From Epiperipatus broadwayi (Eukaryota > Onychophora > Udeonychophora > Euonychophora > Peripatidae), in the NCBI GenBank assembly GCA_028023455.1, contig JAQFVV010006845.1:236157-300156 (forward strand): 64,000 nt of DNA. The letters run 5' to 3'. Below the pieces are notes generated by a model. The model did not search any database. It worked only from the letters and a program-made list of their open reading frames with translations, and had not been told where the DNA came from. Position numbers and translations under genes: made by a program. Of this stretch, positions 45,851-57,754 are shown in pieces. Within the stretch, counting starts at the first letter, position 1, and the number at the start of each line of letters is the position of its first letter.

Positions 45851-46564
45851 ATTTATTGACTAGTTTAGCTTTATGTTTTTAATGTTTAACTGTAAAAGTA
45901 AAATGGTTAGATATGGAGGATATGTGCATTGCTTCTCATTAGAGCTTATTCAAAATAAAAAGGAGTTAGCTGCTAAAAAGGTTAAAAGAACCTGGAGAGA
46001 AATGATATTATTATATAGAACTTTATAAAAAGCTTTATTCTGTAGTGAGCTACTTAAAAGGCTGTTTTTCTTTTTCTTTCTTAGACACCTAATGTGATTT
46101 TATGAAGTGTTTTAAAGATCAAAATTATTATGAAAGAATCCGAGTCTTAGCTCTGCTTACATTTAACATAAGCTTTCAAGAGCATCAATGGACATTGTAT
46201 TATGTTATTATATACACAATCTTAGACTAGCTTTTTGGTTATACCTTCATCCATGAAGATTTTAGATATAAAACTAATGCATTTATATTAGTAGCCATTT
46301 TAACTATTTAGGATTCTCAAACTAATAGCCTTAAATTCAATAATGTCTGAAGTTTTAAACTCAAACTAACTTTTTGGTGACTTACATTGTTTGATATTAG
46401 ATCAGTTATTGTATCTTTCAGTGATATTATCCTTTGGATGCAATGGTTTATACCTTTTATACCAATAAAACACCATATAACTTTTTATAATTAAATTGAA
46501 CATATGCTTTTGGGAGATACTATATTAGAGCCAACTTTTATATGAGTTTTAAGTTTTGATCCAA

Positions 46565-46605
46565 ATGCTTACTGATGAAGGCCATATAATAAACTAGTCC
46601 AAAGA
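46565..46605 (+). ncRNA. Degenerate family A-like hammerhead motif
   Basis: CTGATGA at 46572-46578, AGGCCATATAATA, then AAACTAGTC. The stem II partner of GGC is lost, but the ACTAGTC segment typical of family A is kept. No other family A block is found around it, so it is an isolated, old relic or a related family. Confidence 0.35.
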
Positions 46606-47174
46606 TATGAATACAACAAAAGTTTAATATTATGTCCATTGCAATATATCTCATTGAAATAAAGTGAAAATAACTGTTACTGAAACTACATTTTATATGC
46701 AAAGAGAAGTCATTTAAATGTTTTGTTGTATAAACTATTTTAATCAAAAATTGAAAGGGATATATATTTAGTGTAAAACTTAGGTCACTAAAATATATAG
46801 TTCAGAACTAGTATTTAACATATATATATAAATTCAAAACTGCCCAACACTATACTAGTAATTAATAAAATACAAAATCATAAAACAATATACTATTTCT
46901 AAATTTAATATCTGAATATTGACTCATTGTAAATTGAAAGATTTCATGAATGTTAATGTTTAATAGAAATAGTGGACTTAATCAGTGAAGAATTTATTAG
47001 TTTCATGCTCCCATATCAAAATGCTTTAGATTTGCCTATATAATTAAGAAAAATAGGTCTTTATAAAGTTGAATCTTGCGTTATGATTGTAGAGGTCTCT
47101 CTTGCTAAAATTAAGCACTCAAGGTGCATGTACTAAGGTTTTAGCCTTATATAAGTATTACAATACTAGAAAAA

Positions 47175-47430
47175 AATCACCTAGATCTTAGGTGCAGTAC
47201 TCTCAGATCTAAGGCTTCTCACTGACCAAAGGCACAAGCTAGAAACTAGTCTGGGAATATTGGATGAGTATGCACTAGATAGTGATTTTATGCACAAGCC
47301 TTCTACCATCCATTGATTACTCTGGCTTGCAGTGAGTGGCACTATTGTATGGAGAATTTTGCCTGCTTTAATAACAGTTATGAGCAAGCATAAGAAATGG
47401 TGATCATGTTAAGTTTAATGGTCTATCATG
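47175..47430 (+). mobile_element. Family A hammerhead element, single unit
   Basis: One unit from CTAGATCTTAGGTGCAGT through the core to GTGATCATGTTAAGTTTAAT. The core has CTGACCA (47222-47228) for CTGATGA, while GAAACTAGTC (47242-47251) is intact. It carries the usual TTTTATGCACAAGCCTTCT and GGCTTGCAGTGAGTGGCA blocks. No inverted arm and no target duplication was found by eye. Confidence 0.75.
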
Positions 47431-47439
47431 TTAAATTAT

Positions 47440-50400
47440 CAAATGGCCTTAGGAAAATGAGTGTATGAAAAAATGTATTATTATTATAAAAATAATATAA
47501 TGTTGGTCTAGAAAACATGGATTAAATAAGTTATTATGCAACAAAATAGTTGATATTGGAAAGGGGATTAGTTTGTGCTACATATTGTTAATCAAACTAT
47601 TCAGTTTGCATTTAAAAAATGCAATAAAAAATCCATATTGGATAAATTAGTAGTCTAAACATCAACATTCCATACGTTAATCATGACATAACTAAAAATA
47701 AATATTTGAAGGCTATTAGCCCTTTTTGTTTGCACAGTCTTGAAAAGCCTTATAATGATCTATTTGGTAAATAACTTTTGGATTTATATTCTTAATGAAG
47801 AAATCTTAATTCTTAATTAAATATTTATATTTTTGATAAAATTCATTAAAATTATACATTTAAAAAATAAAAGTCATTTTAATATTTAAATACAAGTATA
47901 TGATACAAGATATATTTTTAATCTAAATGTAATTAAAGAGGATTTGGAAATAAATAAAAGATTAGTATTTAAATATTTAATCAGAACAAAAGATTTAATA
48001 TTAACTTTCAGTATAAAAAAGGTTTTTCATTAAATGATAAATAATTCTGAACTATTTTTTATTAGTAGAATATATTTTATTACACAATTAACGTAATCTT
48101 AGAAATTTAAAAATTCAATTAAAATTACACAAAAAAAATAATAATAACAACTATAATCTTTATAATATACATTAGTGTTTTTTTTCATTAATGACTTCCT
48201 ATTTCACATTATTATATATTTTTTCTTCTTATTAAAAAAAAGGCAAACAAATATATTCAAACAAAATATAAATGTAAACATCATTTATCTACAAAAAACA
48301 AATCCATTTATTTTTTTTCAAAAATAAAAAGTAAACAAACTATTTGTAAACTCTTGATTTTTGATTTCTAAGTTTTAATAATAAATGAAGGTTATAAAAG
48401 TGCCGTAAATATTTCCAAGTACAGTGAAATAAACTTCTTGCGATTTTATTTTTTAACTGAATGATACTATTACCCATCAATTTTAATTTCAGTTAATAAC
48501 ATATACATTTTAGTTCAAGTTTTTGCTGTCAAATGAACACAAAATGGAACTGTCAAATAAATATTACATATATCTACAATTGAGCTACTTTAAGCAGATT
48601 GCAGAACAAAGCTGTGTCAAAAAGTCATACAAAATTATTTGGTGATTAAAATTAAAAAGTTAAAAATTAAAGTAAGAATATGATAATTATACCTAAGTAC
48701 AAAAAAAGATAACAATTGGTGTTAAATATAACAAAGAAGACGTAGAAGGCATAACAGCTTTTCTTTAGAAAATTGTTAAACTGATTTTGCTTGGAAGGTG
48801 ATATGATGCTTAAGCATCAGAAGTTTTAGGGTTGGATTTGCTCATGGGATCTTTAATCCTACTTGACACTTTTGATGCTCAGATTACCACAGGATAAAAT
48901 TGTTAAGAGATTTATTGCAGATTAACTTTGGACAGATTTACATTTGGAAAGCCATGAAAATATCTTTTAATTTTAGAAACCATATTTAAAAAATAGAGAT
49001 CAGAATTGTTCAAATTATATATTTTTTGTCATTCTCTACTGATGGGAAAAGAAACAATAATTTTCTAAATCAAATAGAATTGAAAGAAAAATAATAAACA
49101 CAGTTTTTATTAATTAAATAAAATTTGTCCACAGCCTACTATGTTGGTGTTCAACTTTCTTAGTAGCTGATCATATGATAATTAAAACACTTTTCCCCTC
49201 CGCCCCCCCCCTCAATATCTTTCATTAAGAATCGATTCAATATTTTTTAATTATTAAACTAGCAGCTATTACAATTGTAATATTTAAAAAAATAACTTAA
49301 TTATTACCTGTGTATTACTATTTGTTTTCGTTTATATACAGAATTTTACATATTAATTAAATAATTGGTTCAATTTGTAATAAGAAATTATCTAATATGT
49401 AAATTTTTACATACAAACAAACTTTGTCCTTAATACAATATAACTTTTTAAAAAATAAATGTTATCAATATTTAATAATAAATGTTTTATATACATATAT
49501 AAAGAAATCAATTGCTTGTAAATCATAGCTAGCAATTTGTTTAATAGAGTCATTAATTTTTCAGTGTTTAAAAACAATTAAGTCATTAAATAATTTTTAA
49601 TGGTTTTTATTACCATCATTAATTATGAAAATTTTGCATCTCCATCATAAATCTATTGTTTATTAAATGATAAAAAGAATCAAAAGGAAAAGAATACAAA
49701 AAAAAAGTTTCAATCGAGTAATAATTAAAGATTTTCGGTATATTTTTTTAAACATATATATATATTAAAAAAAAACAAAAAACAATTTACTATGTGTATG
49801 TGATATGTTTAAAAATTATAATTTTAAAAAAAAAAATCACAATAAAAAAAAAAAGCATTAAAAGAAATACAATATGGGAAATTATTTTTCCAACCATTAT
49901 TTTTTTCATGCTAGATGGGAATATTTTTTTAAATATATACTTAAAAATTTTACTCCACCATACGTGAAAAAGAATATGATTCCTGAGATGCAAATTCCAT
50001 GCTGAACTATGCATATTTAAGTGCACCTGATCTAATTTCTTATCCATGTCTTAATAATTTGTTCGGTATTTATTAATATCAAATTAGTACACTTTGATTT
50101 ACAAATATCAATCTTTTTCTACTCACAATGTTGATACCAATGATTTCAGATAAATGCATATTTTTTGCTAATCATTTACTAAATTAAAGATTAGCCACAA
50201 CTCAGATATAAACATTAAACTCAGTTTTAACTATTTCAAAAAGGTATTATACAGAGAAAAAGAGAGATGACTTTTAATTATTCTATACGTTTATAAAAAA
50301 TAAAATAAAAAACAGATATATTAATTTTTGAGATTTTTAATTATATCCAGGATGAGATTGATTTATAGCTTAATAAATGATCAGTAATAATCATTAATGA

Positions 50401-51060
50401 TTTATTGGAAGATATTAGTTGAGAATTGTAAGCAATTCAATTTTTTTTTTTTTATGAATAATAAAACTACAAATAAAGTCTCATGTTTTCTCCAAGAACA
50501 AATACTTTATGGCCTATTCTTGATGTTTCAAATTATCACACATTTAAGTGTCCATTTAGAATTTTGAATACCCTTGACTTATTAAAACATTACAATGACA
50601 GTCACTCAGGTAGTCATGCTAAAATGTTTTGTCCAATTTATTGGTCATTCCTTGGATTGATACAAGCCAAAAAAGTAATAATTTTATTTAGCATCTTAGA
50701 CTATGACATCATTTTCAATATGGCATACCTGTAGATTACAGAGTTCATGGTAATATGGCATTGCAATAACTATAAATTTAATAATAAAATGAAATCACTT
50801 CTTAATTACTTCTGCTCACTCAAACAATGCTGCTCTGCTCTGTTTACTGCAATGGTAGACTTTGAAACATAAAGCTCTTGAATTGATTCCAGTTCTGGTA
50901 CATTCACCATTTAAACTTCTTAATAAAGAACCAAGCAATGGAACCATCCTATTTTTATTTTTACTCAAAAATTGCCAATTTTTATCATTTTAAAAGACTG
51001 ACATACTTGTGTAATAACATTTTTAACATAATGGAATTCAATTAGGGGAAGTATATATTC
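47440..51060. other. AT-rich stretch, no gene seen
   Basis: AT-rich DNA with homopolymer tracts (a C-run at 49203-49210). ORFs at 49790-50047 (minus) and 50483-50734 (plus, 83 codons, with a few Cys and His) have no recognisable domain. At 50367 lies one of three copies of the AATAAATGATYAGTAATAATC motif (others at 60763 and 61162). Confidence 0.5.
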
Positions 51061-51079
51061 AGTATCTTACATTGTTTGT

Positions 51080-51600
51080 AAACAATGATCATTGCCAATT
51101 GCTCAACAAGCTTTGTGATAAATGCTTAGCCAGAGAAAGTATTTAAAGTATCTCTGTCAGGAAACCCCCCCCCCCACCCAACCTCTGAGCATGGTTTCAT
51201 GCTTTGGTATTTCTCAGAGAGGTGCTAGGGTAGGTTCAGACCCTAGATAAAAAAATACCAACCCAAAGTCAGCATTTATCTAAAAGTTATTTATTGAGTG
51301 GAAAATCTAAAATTTTCAGACACCTACATGATTTTCCACTCAATAGATAACCTTTAGATAAATGCTGTTTTTGGGTTGGTATTTTTAGATCTAGTGTCTG
51401 AACCTACCCCAGTATCTCTCTGAAGACTGCCAAAGCATGAAACCATGGTCAGAAGTTGGGGGATCCTGACAGAGCTATTTTAAATGCTTTCTCTGGCTAA
51501 GCATTTATCACAAAGCTTGTTGAGAAATTGGAAATGCTCATTGTTTATATCTTACAAGCTGAAGAGAATTAGGTCATGTGATCTATGACTCTTATTTTGA
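51080..51600 (+). mobile_element. Family C hammerhead foldback with target duplication
   Basis: A 520-bp foldback. The left arm (GCTCAACAAGCTTTGTGATA through CTTAGCCAGAGAAAG) mirrors the right arm (CTTTCTCTGGCTAAGC through TATCACAAAGCTTGTTGAG), and the centre GAGTGGAAAATC mirrors GATTTTCCACTC. The 3' end (TTACAAGCTGAAGAGAATTA, GGTCATGTGATCTATGACT) occurs only at the right. TTACATTGTTTGT (51067-51079) and TTACATTGTCTGT (51601-51613) are the target duplication, one mismatch. A C-run lies at 51166-51175. No coding potential. Confidence 0.8.
51410..51462 (+). ncRNA. Hammerhead-like motif, family C
   Basis: CTGAAGA at 51420-51426, hairpin TGC/GCA around CAAA, GAAA at 51439-51442, and the palindrome ACCATGGT (51442-51449) followed by C51450, giving a GTC triplet. 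TCT before and AGA after can pair as a short stem I. Only the T to A change in CTGATGA departs from the core. The mirrored arm retains CTGAGAA and GAAACCATGC. Confidence 0.6.
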
Positions 51601-51721
51601 TTACATTGTCTGTGTTTCTCATTTTATTCTAATTTTTTAAAGGAAAAAATCTATTAACAAACAAATATCAATATATTCAAGGTTTTCATCTTAACTCACA
51701 ATTTCCAATATATACTATAAC

Positions 51722-52155
51722 ATTAAATCATCTATGCACTTTATTACTGTTTCACAATACTTTAATTACCACCTCTTTGACAGTTTTGATTGCTCCAGAA
51801 ATCTTCTTCAGAACTTTCATTTATATCTCCAAACCTAACTGTTTTACAAAACTTTATTTGCCACTCTCTTTGGCAATTTTGATTGCCCCAGCAATATTCT
51901 TCAGAACTATTATTTATTTACTTAATTATCTCCAAACTTAACTGTTTTCACAATACTTTATTTGCCACCCTCTTTGACAGTTTTGATTGCTCCAGCAATA
52001 TTCTTTAGAACTTTTATTTATTTAGTTAGTTATTTTTGGAAATATAAATGAAAGTTCTGAAGAAGATTGCTGGGGCAAATGAAACTGTCAAAGAGGGGGG
52101 TAAATAAAGCATTATGAAACAGTAATAAAGTACATAGATGATTTGATGTTATATA
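51722..52155. mobile_element. PLE-tail foldback with three tandem minus copies and one plus copy
   Basis: Minus-strand copies of a short unit of about 95-120 bp repeat in tandem, with cores at 51784-51811, 51877-51904 and 51981-52008. A plus-strand copy follows with its core at 52057-52084. Each unit has TTCTGAAGAAGAT, stem TTGC/GCAA, (G/A)AAACTGTCAAAGAG and TTTATTTATxT. The outer ends AACATTAAATCATCTATG and CATAGATGATTTGATGTT are inverted. No coding potential. Confidence 0.7.
52050..52095 (+). ncRNA. Hammerhead-like motif, PLE-tail type
   Basis: CTGAAGA at 52057-52063, hairpin TTGC/GCAA around TGGG, GAAA at 52081-52084, then CTGTC. Best of the four copies in this cluster. The TGTC after GAAA would give a GTC cleavage triplet with a stem III of only one pair. 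Confidence 0.5.
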
Positions 52156-52159
52156 CATT

Positions 52160-53180
52160 TGGCAATGCAATAAGAAAGATTAGTTAATCTATAACATATA
52201 ACATCAGACAACTTTCTCTATCATGAATAACTTTGTAACCCTAGGTGATGTAGAAATATAAATAACTGAATCTCCATATCCATGGTGATACTTCAATAAC
52301 TATTATTATTATTGAAATATCAATATTCCTTTTATTTTAAATTATTTATTTAATTACAAAAAAAAGCGGGAAAAGACTTATACACCTATATGACAAATAT
52401 AATCTTTAAGATATTGTGTAACTTATAATTGAAAAATAAAGTATACAAAAATTGATTTATTATCAATATATAACAGAAATTAATATCAGTATTATAAGCC
52501 TTTAAGGTAAAAGGTTTGGTTTCACTCACTTTAAAAAGGAGTAAAGCTATAATGTTGTAATACTAAGACATGATAACAATATTTTAAAAGAAACCATAAT
52601 TATGTAATAACTGCTTACTAATATGCATGTACAGTAGTTTAAAATAATTGTTATTAGACTTAAGTTAAATGTTTCTGGATCACAACATTATCTGTCACTT
52701 CGGGTACCTGGATACCATGGAATAATCTGTGTTGACTAAAAATTTAGTTTTTTTTTTTTTTTTTTTTACTGAAAAATATTAATGGATGTGAGAAAAGAAT
52801 GCAGCAAAAAGCATATTTCTTTGGGGTGCATGCTACGATGTAAAAAAAGCATCACCATGAACAAATGAATAATCAATGAATGACCCGTATTATATAGGGT
52901 ATGATAAACTAACTACTGGAAAAGTTTAATTTTAGCATTAATCATAATCTCATCAATCAGTCTCCTATATTTCAATTGTAAATATAGAAGTGAAACTGGT
53001 TAGCCATATAATACTATTTTCTTGGTACAATCATTAATTATATTATAACTGACAAAATTGTGGAACCCACATAGAAAACACTCAAGGGCAATTCTCACAT
53101 GCATTCCACATTCTGATGTCATAGACTAAAAACTTTTTTCTTTTACAGCCTTCTAAGATCAGGGAGAAGCACAAAACTCT
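52160..53180. other. AT-rich stretch, no gene seen
   Basis: AT-rich sequence with a T-run at 52749-52767. No ORF or repeat that I can name. Confidence 0.5.
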
Positions 53181-53196
53181 TAACTATTTTACTTAA

Positions 53197-53387
53197 TTTA
53201 TATATATTGCTTATAATAACTTTTCTCATATACACTTTAATGCAAAAAAATTTTTCAAAAAAAACTTTATTTTCCTGACAGTTTCAACTGTCCAACAGTC
53301 TTCATCAGAGCTGTCAGGAAAATAAAGAAGTTATTTTAATGTTTTTGCATTAAAGTGTATATGAGAGAAGTTATTATAAGCAATATA
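53197..53387. mobile_element. Foldback element with a near-perfect hammerhead core
   Basis: The arms (53203-53283 and 53315-53387) mirror each other: TTGCTTATAATAACTT with AAGTTATTATAAGCAA, and CATATACACTTTAATGC with GCATTAAAGTGTATATG. TATTTTACTTAA (53185-53196) and TATTTTACATAA (53388-53399) flank it, a probable 12-bp target duplication with one mismatch. The centre is the ribozyme-like motif on the minus strand. No coding potential. Confidence 0.7.
53274..53319 (-). ncRNA. Hammerhead-like motif with intact core boxes
   Basis: On the minus strand: CTGATGA (53302-53308), stem II AGACTGT/ACAGTT with loop TGG (up to seven pairs counting A-U and G-U), GAAA (53282-53285), then CTGTC. The boxes match the hammerhead consensus. 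CCTGACAG before and CTGTCAGG after form an eight-pair outer stem that takes the place of separate stems I and III, so the usual three-way junction is not obvious. It may be a two-stem relic, or active only as a dimer. Confidence 0.55.
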
Positions 53388-53399
53388 TATTTTACATAA

Positions 53400-55340
53400 G
53401 TTATTGATTGCAAATAATGATGAAAAACTGCCAAAAATAATGAAACAAACACAATTTATTTACATATACAAAACAACAGATATTGGTGGCACTTTAGTTA
53501 ATTAATTTTAATCTAATTCATGGTACATAAACATTTTTAAATCTGATTAGTATTAATTTAATGTACATTATGTACAGATATAGTATATGGTATGTCTAAA
53601 TGTTTGAAACAATTGATATTTTATAGTTACTATTTTACAATACTATTAATGTTAATTGTCTGAATGGATTTTAATCTACTGCATAGACATCTAATCACTC
53701 TCTCTTTTTATTATCCCTGTTCTAAGACTGAATAATCCTGCCAAATCGGGATAAGACATGATTATAAACAAAGAATAATGATTAATTCCAACTGTGATAT
53801 TAGCAAGCAATAAAATAATTATTAAATATAGAGAATCACATCTGTATTACAATAATTTCTGAACAAGAAACATGATAAATTATACATATACAATAAGAAT
53901 TACTCTTTCATCTTATACTACTTTTTAGAATATTTGGTAGGAATTGTTCATCTACCATATATCACTGTTTAGATAAAATAATGACTGCAAGAAACCACAA
54001 TTTGCAAATGATATTACAATCATCTAATACTAATGTGTTACATAAGAATGGGTTTTATATGTAACAAGCATAATCTAAGTTGATGTTTAACTGTTGCCCA
54101 TTTCTATCAATTATATCAGCTCAAAACATAGGAATAGTTCGTCAAACTGACATCTATTTAATATAACCTTAGTCTAGCTTATCTATACAGAGTGATTGAA
54201 ACTCCATTTATAATCTATTAACTTCTGCTGTAACATATTATTTATCTTTAAGTAAATTGAAAATAACTAATTTAATTAACATACAAACATCTAATAGAAT
54301 GTCAAAAATTGTGATTACAAGCTAATTGCCTTTTATAAAATAATTTTATACAATTATTACTGACTAAATTGTGGAATTATAAATAAAACAAAGTACAATC
54401 TCTTGCCATACCTGCTCATAAACAGATTAAATAAATAACTATTTTCTAACTTTTTATATTAGATAGGAGATAAATAATAATTAACTAAAAGTTAATTTAA
54501 AGTTTATATTTATTCTTTCAGCATCAAAAGTTCATGTTCATTCTTTAGGTATTGCTTTATTTTGGTAGAGTTTATTCTTAAAATCATACTTATGGTGGTT
54601 GAAGGTTTAAATGACATTTCAGACTTTATTAGAATGATTTCACAGTAATTTTATTTTGGTTAAATGGCTGGTTCTTCTGGTAGCACTGGATATCCAACTT
54701 TTACACAACCCTGGTGGATACATAGTGGACACCTGAATGGTGGACTTCACTTTTAGACAGCTTCTTCTCTGGGACTCAGTGATAAGTTTTTAGCTTGCCC
54801 TCTGAAAACTTGATGGAGCAAGTCAGATAATGGTTTTTTTACTTTTACATAGTAGATTTGACTGGAAATGGCAGATTAATTAACTGACTCAGAATAATAG
54901 CACATGATGAGTAATGGAAGCAGAATAGATATTGGAAGCAGACAAGAATAATGAAAGCAGAATCACAATAATCAAATGTAATTGCAGCACTGTTGACATC
55001 ATCTTTTGGATAGATATCTTCAGAGAATTCACTTTGGCCCATGATTATTTGCCCAATATCACATATTTGTAAGCTCTTATTTTTGAGCTGAAATAAGTTT
55101 TTTTAATTAAATCATGTCAATTATTTGTCTCCTTAATTTAATCTAGCTATCTGTTTACAAGCATTTTAATTACTTTTTCCTAGAGTATTATTGTTAAAGG
55201 AAAACATCTTTTTTTTGACCTATTTTTAAATCAAATTTAGAATTAATTAGTTTTTACAAATTTTTAGAAAATATTTTATTTAATTTGACAATATAACTTT
55301 ATAATTACTATATCATATGTATTTATCTGTGCATTCAAAA
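53400..55340. other. AT-rich stretch, one unrecognised ORF
   Basis: AT-rich DNA. 54660-55045 is less AT-rich. Its minus-strand ORF (54845-55042, 65 codons, MGQSEFSEDIYPKDDVNSAA at the start) has a non-random N-terminal half and a Cys/Phe-rich second half. I do not recognise it. It could be a piece of an old transposon. Confidence 0.35.
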
Positions 55341-55850
55341 TATACCTGGGTCTCATTTTATGCGGATTTATTTAATGAAATTTTGAAGTTATGTGATTCA
55401 TGTTTCTTCTTAATATATTTGTATGTGTTTTTTTCTATGTGATAAAAGTTATTAGATCAGAAGTTGAGCTCTGATAATGCACTATGCACTATTACTTGAA
55501 ATATAAATTTTGCACACTCACACATCATATTTAAAGTAATAGCGCATTATCTGAGTTTGACTTCTCTCTAATAATTTTAATATTTTCAGCACTTTATAAT
55601 GGTACTGTAATAGATTTTATGCAATAAAGAAATTCATAATTCATTTAAAATCAGAATTTCCTCATTTTATATACACACATTAAATTTTACAAGATTATAA
55701 TGTAAATCTGTTCAAAAGTTATAGATGCTTATATTATGCATGTTGTTGTTTTTGCATTTTAAATCACATTCTATTTTTGCCTTTTAAAAAAAGAATACAT
55801 AATCACTTAATCATTTAGTGTCCACAAGTTTATTTTTAAAAGGTGAGTAA

Positions 55851-56059
55851 CAGTGGTGGGCACAATTAAATTTGAAAATTAAAATCTGATTTTTAATTAT
55901 AATTAACAATTTAAAAATTATGTAACATGATCTGAAATTAATGTGACATGAAACAATGAAATTTAATTTTTAAACAGAATTGAAAATTAAAAAATTAAAG
56001 ACAAAAATAAGAATTTAATTTTTAATTGTTAGATTTTAATTAAATTTTGTCCAACAGTG
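55851..56059. mobile_element. 209-bp hAT-type MITE with 8-bp target duplication
   Basis: It starts CAGTGGTGGGCACAATTAAA and ends, read inward, CACTGTTGGACAAAATTTAA, a typical hAT-MITE terminus. GTGAGTAA (55843-55850) and GTGAGTCA (56060-56067) flank it, one mismatch. The interior is AT-rich and consists of repeated AATTTAATTTTxAA blocks. It encodes nothing and would have depended on a hAT transposase in trans. Confidence 0.85.
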
Positions 56060-56204
56060 GTGAGTCAGTGTTGTTTTATTATCATAAGTCTAAGTTCTTA
56101 TTTTTATTTTAAATTTTTAGTATTATTCTAACGGAGAGGAAAAAAAACACCCAAGAAAATGAATTTCTTTGGAAACAAAGATTTCAAATTTAGATCGCTT
56201 AGCA

Positions 56205-56373
56205 AAATCGAAAGGATTAACAGTGATTGGAAAACATTTAGTTTGGGTGAGCCCATGATAAGAGCAATTAACAAAATGAAGTTGGCGCTAGTTGTATATC
56301 TTCTTGTGATGAATCTGATGTCAATCTAGTTTACAAACGAACTTACATATCATCAAATAGTGATAATGATTGA
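56205..56373 (+). pseudogene. Possible transposase C-terminal remnant
   Basis: A stretch ending DESDVNLVYKRTYISSNSDND before a stop at 56371-56373 has the acidic, Ser-rich character of pogo/Tigger transposase C-termini, and sits at the 3' end of the TA-flanked element. Upstream frames are broken. No DDE residue can be seen. The assignment rests mainly on position. Confidence 0.35.
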
Positions 56374-56714
56374 AATACTGTACATGTATGAAAATACTGT
56401 AAATTACATATAAAAATATATTGTTTTGAATAAAGTTAAATACTGTAGTTAATAAAAAAAAGTAAAGAAAGTTTGTCTTGTATCAATTTTTTTCAAATTT
56501 GAAACTTTTTATTAGTCATATTTTATTTCCTTATTTTTTTTACGTGAATTTTAAAGTAATTTTACATTGTTGCTTTGCTTTTATGTGATTTTTGAAAATT
56601 ACAATACCTATCCCTCATTTTTCAAGGTAAGTTAAGTCTATTTTTGTGTCATTTCTTTTGTGAGCATTTTCTGAGGAACCTATCTACCACATAAAATGAG
56701 ACCCAGGTGTATAT

Positions 56715-57465
56715 ATTTAATTTTTATTTATTAAAACATTAAACATTTTAAATTAAAAATTTCATCATGATTTTTTTACCATTACTAACATGAAGTATAT
56801 ATGTGTGTGCAAATATATAACTTAAATATAAATGTATCAAAACTATATATTTTTTTGAACATTTGGAAAATGTAGTCATCATATGCCATGAATCTTGTAA
56901 ACATTGTCATTTTCATCGATAATAATGCAAGTCATTTAACTTTTAAATAAATAAACAGTTTGTAAAGTACTAAAGTACTACAAAAAATACAATTTAAAAT
57001 ACATTGTTTAAAATCGTAATTTGAACAAAATATATATATTTTAGCTATCTATTGAAATAATTATATATAAAAAATAATTTTTAAATATGTCTAATTTAAA
57101 TTTGTTTCCATTTTATAAATAAAAATGCACCTTATCTGCAAACATGCATGAAATAATAATATATTATTTGTTTATTTATGTTTATGTATTGTTTGTTAAA
57201 TGTGTGTAGTAAAGTAAAATATTAATAAATAAAACATTAATAAAGGAATCTATCATTACATATTTTAATCCATCCAATCTTTCCAATAATAAAAAATTAC
57301 CTTTATTACAATATATAATTCAATACATTATCTGTTAAGCAAATTAAAATTTTAAAAAAAAATCACAAATGTCATATTTTATATTATGACATATTATCAA
57401 TAATGTGAATCATTTGATCTTCCAAAGCAATTGAAAAATAAATAAACCAACTATTTTTTTTTTTA
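56715..57465. other. AT-rich spacer, no gene seen
   Basis: AT-rich sequence between the pogo-like element and the family C foldback. Nothing recognisable. Confidence 0.5.
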
Positions 57466-57483
57466 GAAATATAATAATTCAAG

Positions 57484-57735
57484 AACAAAGAGCTTTGCTA
57501 ATTGCTCTAAAAAGCTTTGTTGATGAAATGCTAGCAAGAGAATGCCTCACTGAGGAGTGCCAAAGCACAAAACCATTGGTCTGGGTTTGGGTGTGGTTTC
57601 TGAGAAAGATATTTTAAATGCTTTCTCTTGCTAGCATTTTATCAACAAAGCCTGTTAGAGCAATTAGAAAAGCTCTTTGTTTTTTATTTACAAGCTTAAA
57701 AAATTGAGTCATGTGATATATGACTGTTTTTTATT
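57484..57735 (+). mobile_element. Family C foldback with 14-bp target duplication
   Basis: AACAAAGAGCTTTGCTAATTGCTC through GAAATGCTAGCAAGAGAA at the left mirrors the right side, CTTTCTCTTGCTAGCATTTT through GAGCAATTAGAAAAGCTCTTTG. The 3' end TTTACAAGCTTAAAAAATTG and GTCATGTGATATATGACTG follows only at the right. TATAATAATTCAAG flanks it at 57470-57483 and 57736-57749. The single hammerhead-like core lies between the arms. A shorter relative of the 51.08 kb element. Confidence 0.85.
57540..57592 (+). ncRNA. Hammerhead-like motif, family C, with good stems
   Basis: CTGAGGA at 57550-57556 (one change), stem II GTGC/GCAC with loop CAAA (57557-57568), AAAA for GAAA (57569-57572), and the stem III segment ACCATTGGT (57572-57580), which can fold as ACC/GGT around ATT, then C57581. 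CTCA before and TGGG after pair as stem I. The layout is complete, but two core changes argue against activity. Confidence 0.55.
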
Positions 57736-57754
57736 TATAATAATTCAAGGTTTG

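Larger units (their letters stand above)
55343..56709 (+). mobile_element. TA-flanked DNA transposon, pogo/Tc1-like, with nested MITE
   Basis: Terminal inverted repeats of about 22 bp: TACCTGGGTCTCATTTTATG at the left, and CACCTGGGTCTCATTTTATG read inward from the right. TA dinucleotides lie just outside both ends (55341-55342 and 56710-56711), as in the Tc1/mariner/pogo group. Inside is a nested 209-bp hAT-type MITE (55851-56059) and a short coding remnant near the right end. The element is otherwise eroded. Confidence 0.75.

Noticed and set aside
50826-50905. tRNA-like sequence near CAATGGTAGAC and TTGATTCCAG
   Set aside because: The spacing is roughly right for A and B boxes, but the boxes are too degenerate and the acceptor stem does not pair. 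No polyA tail or duplication.
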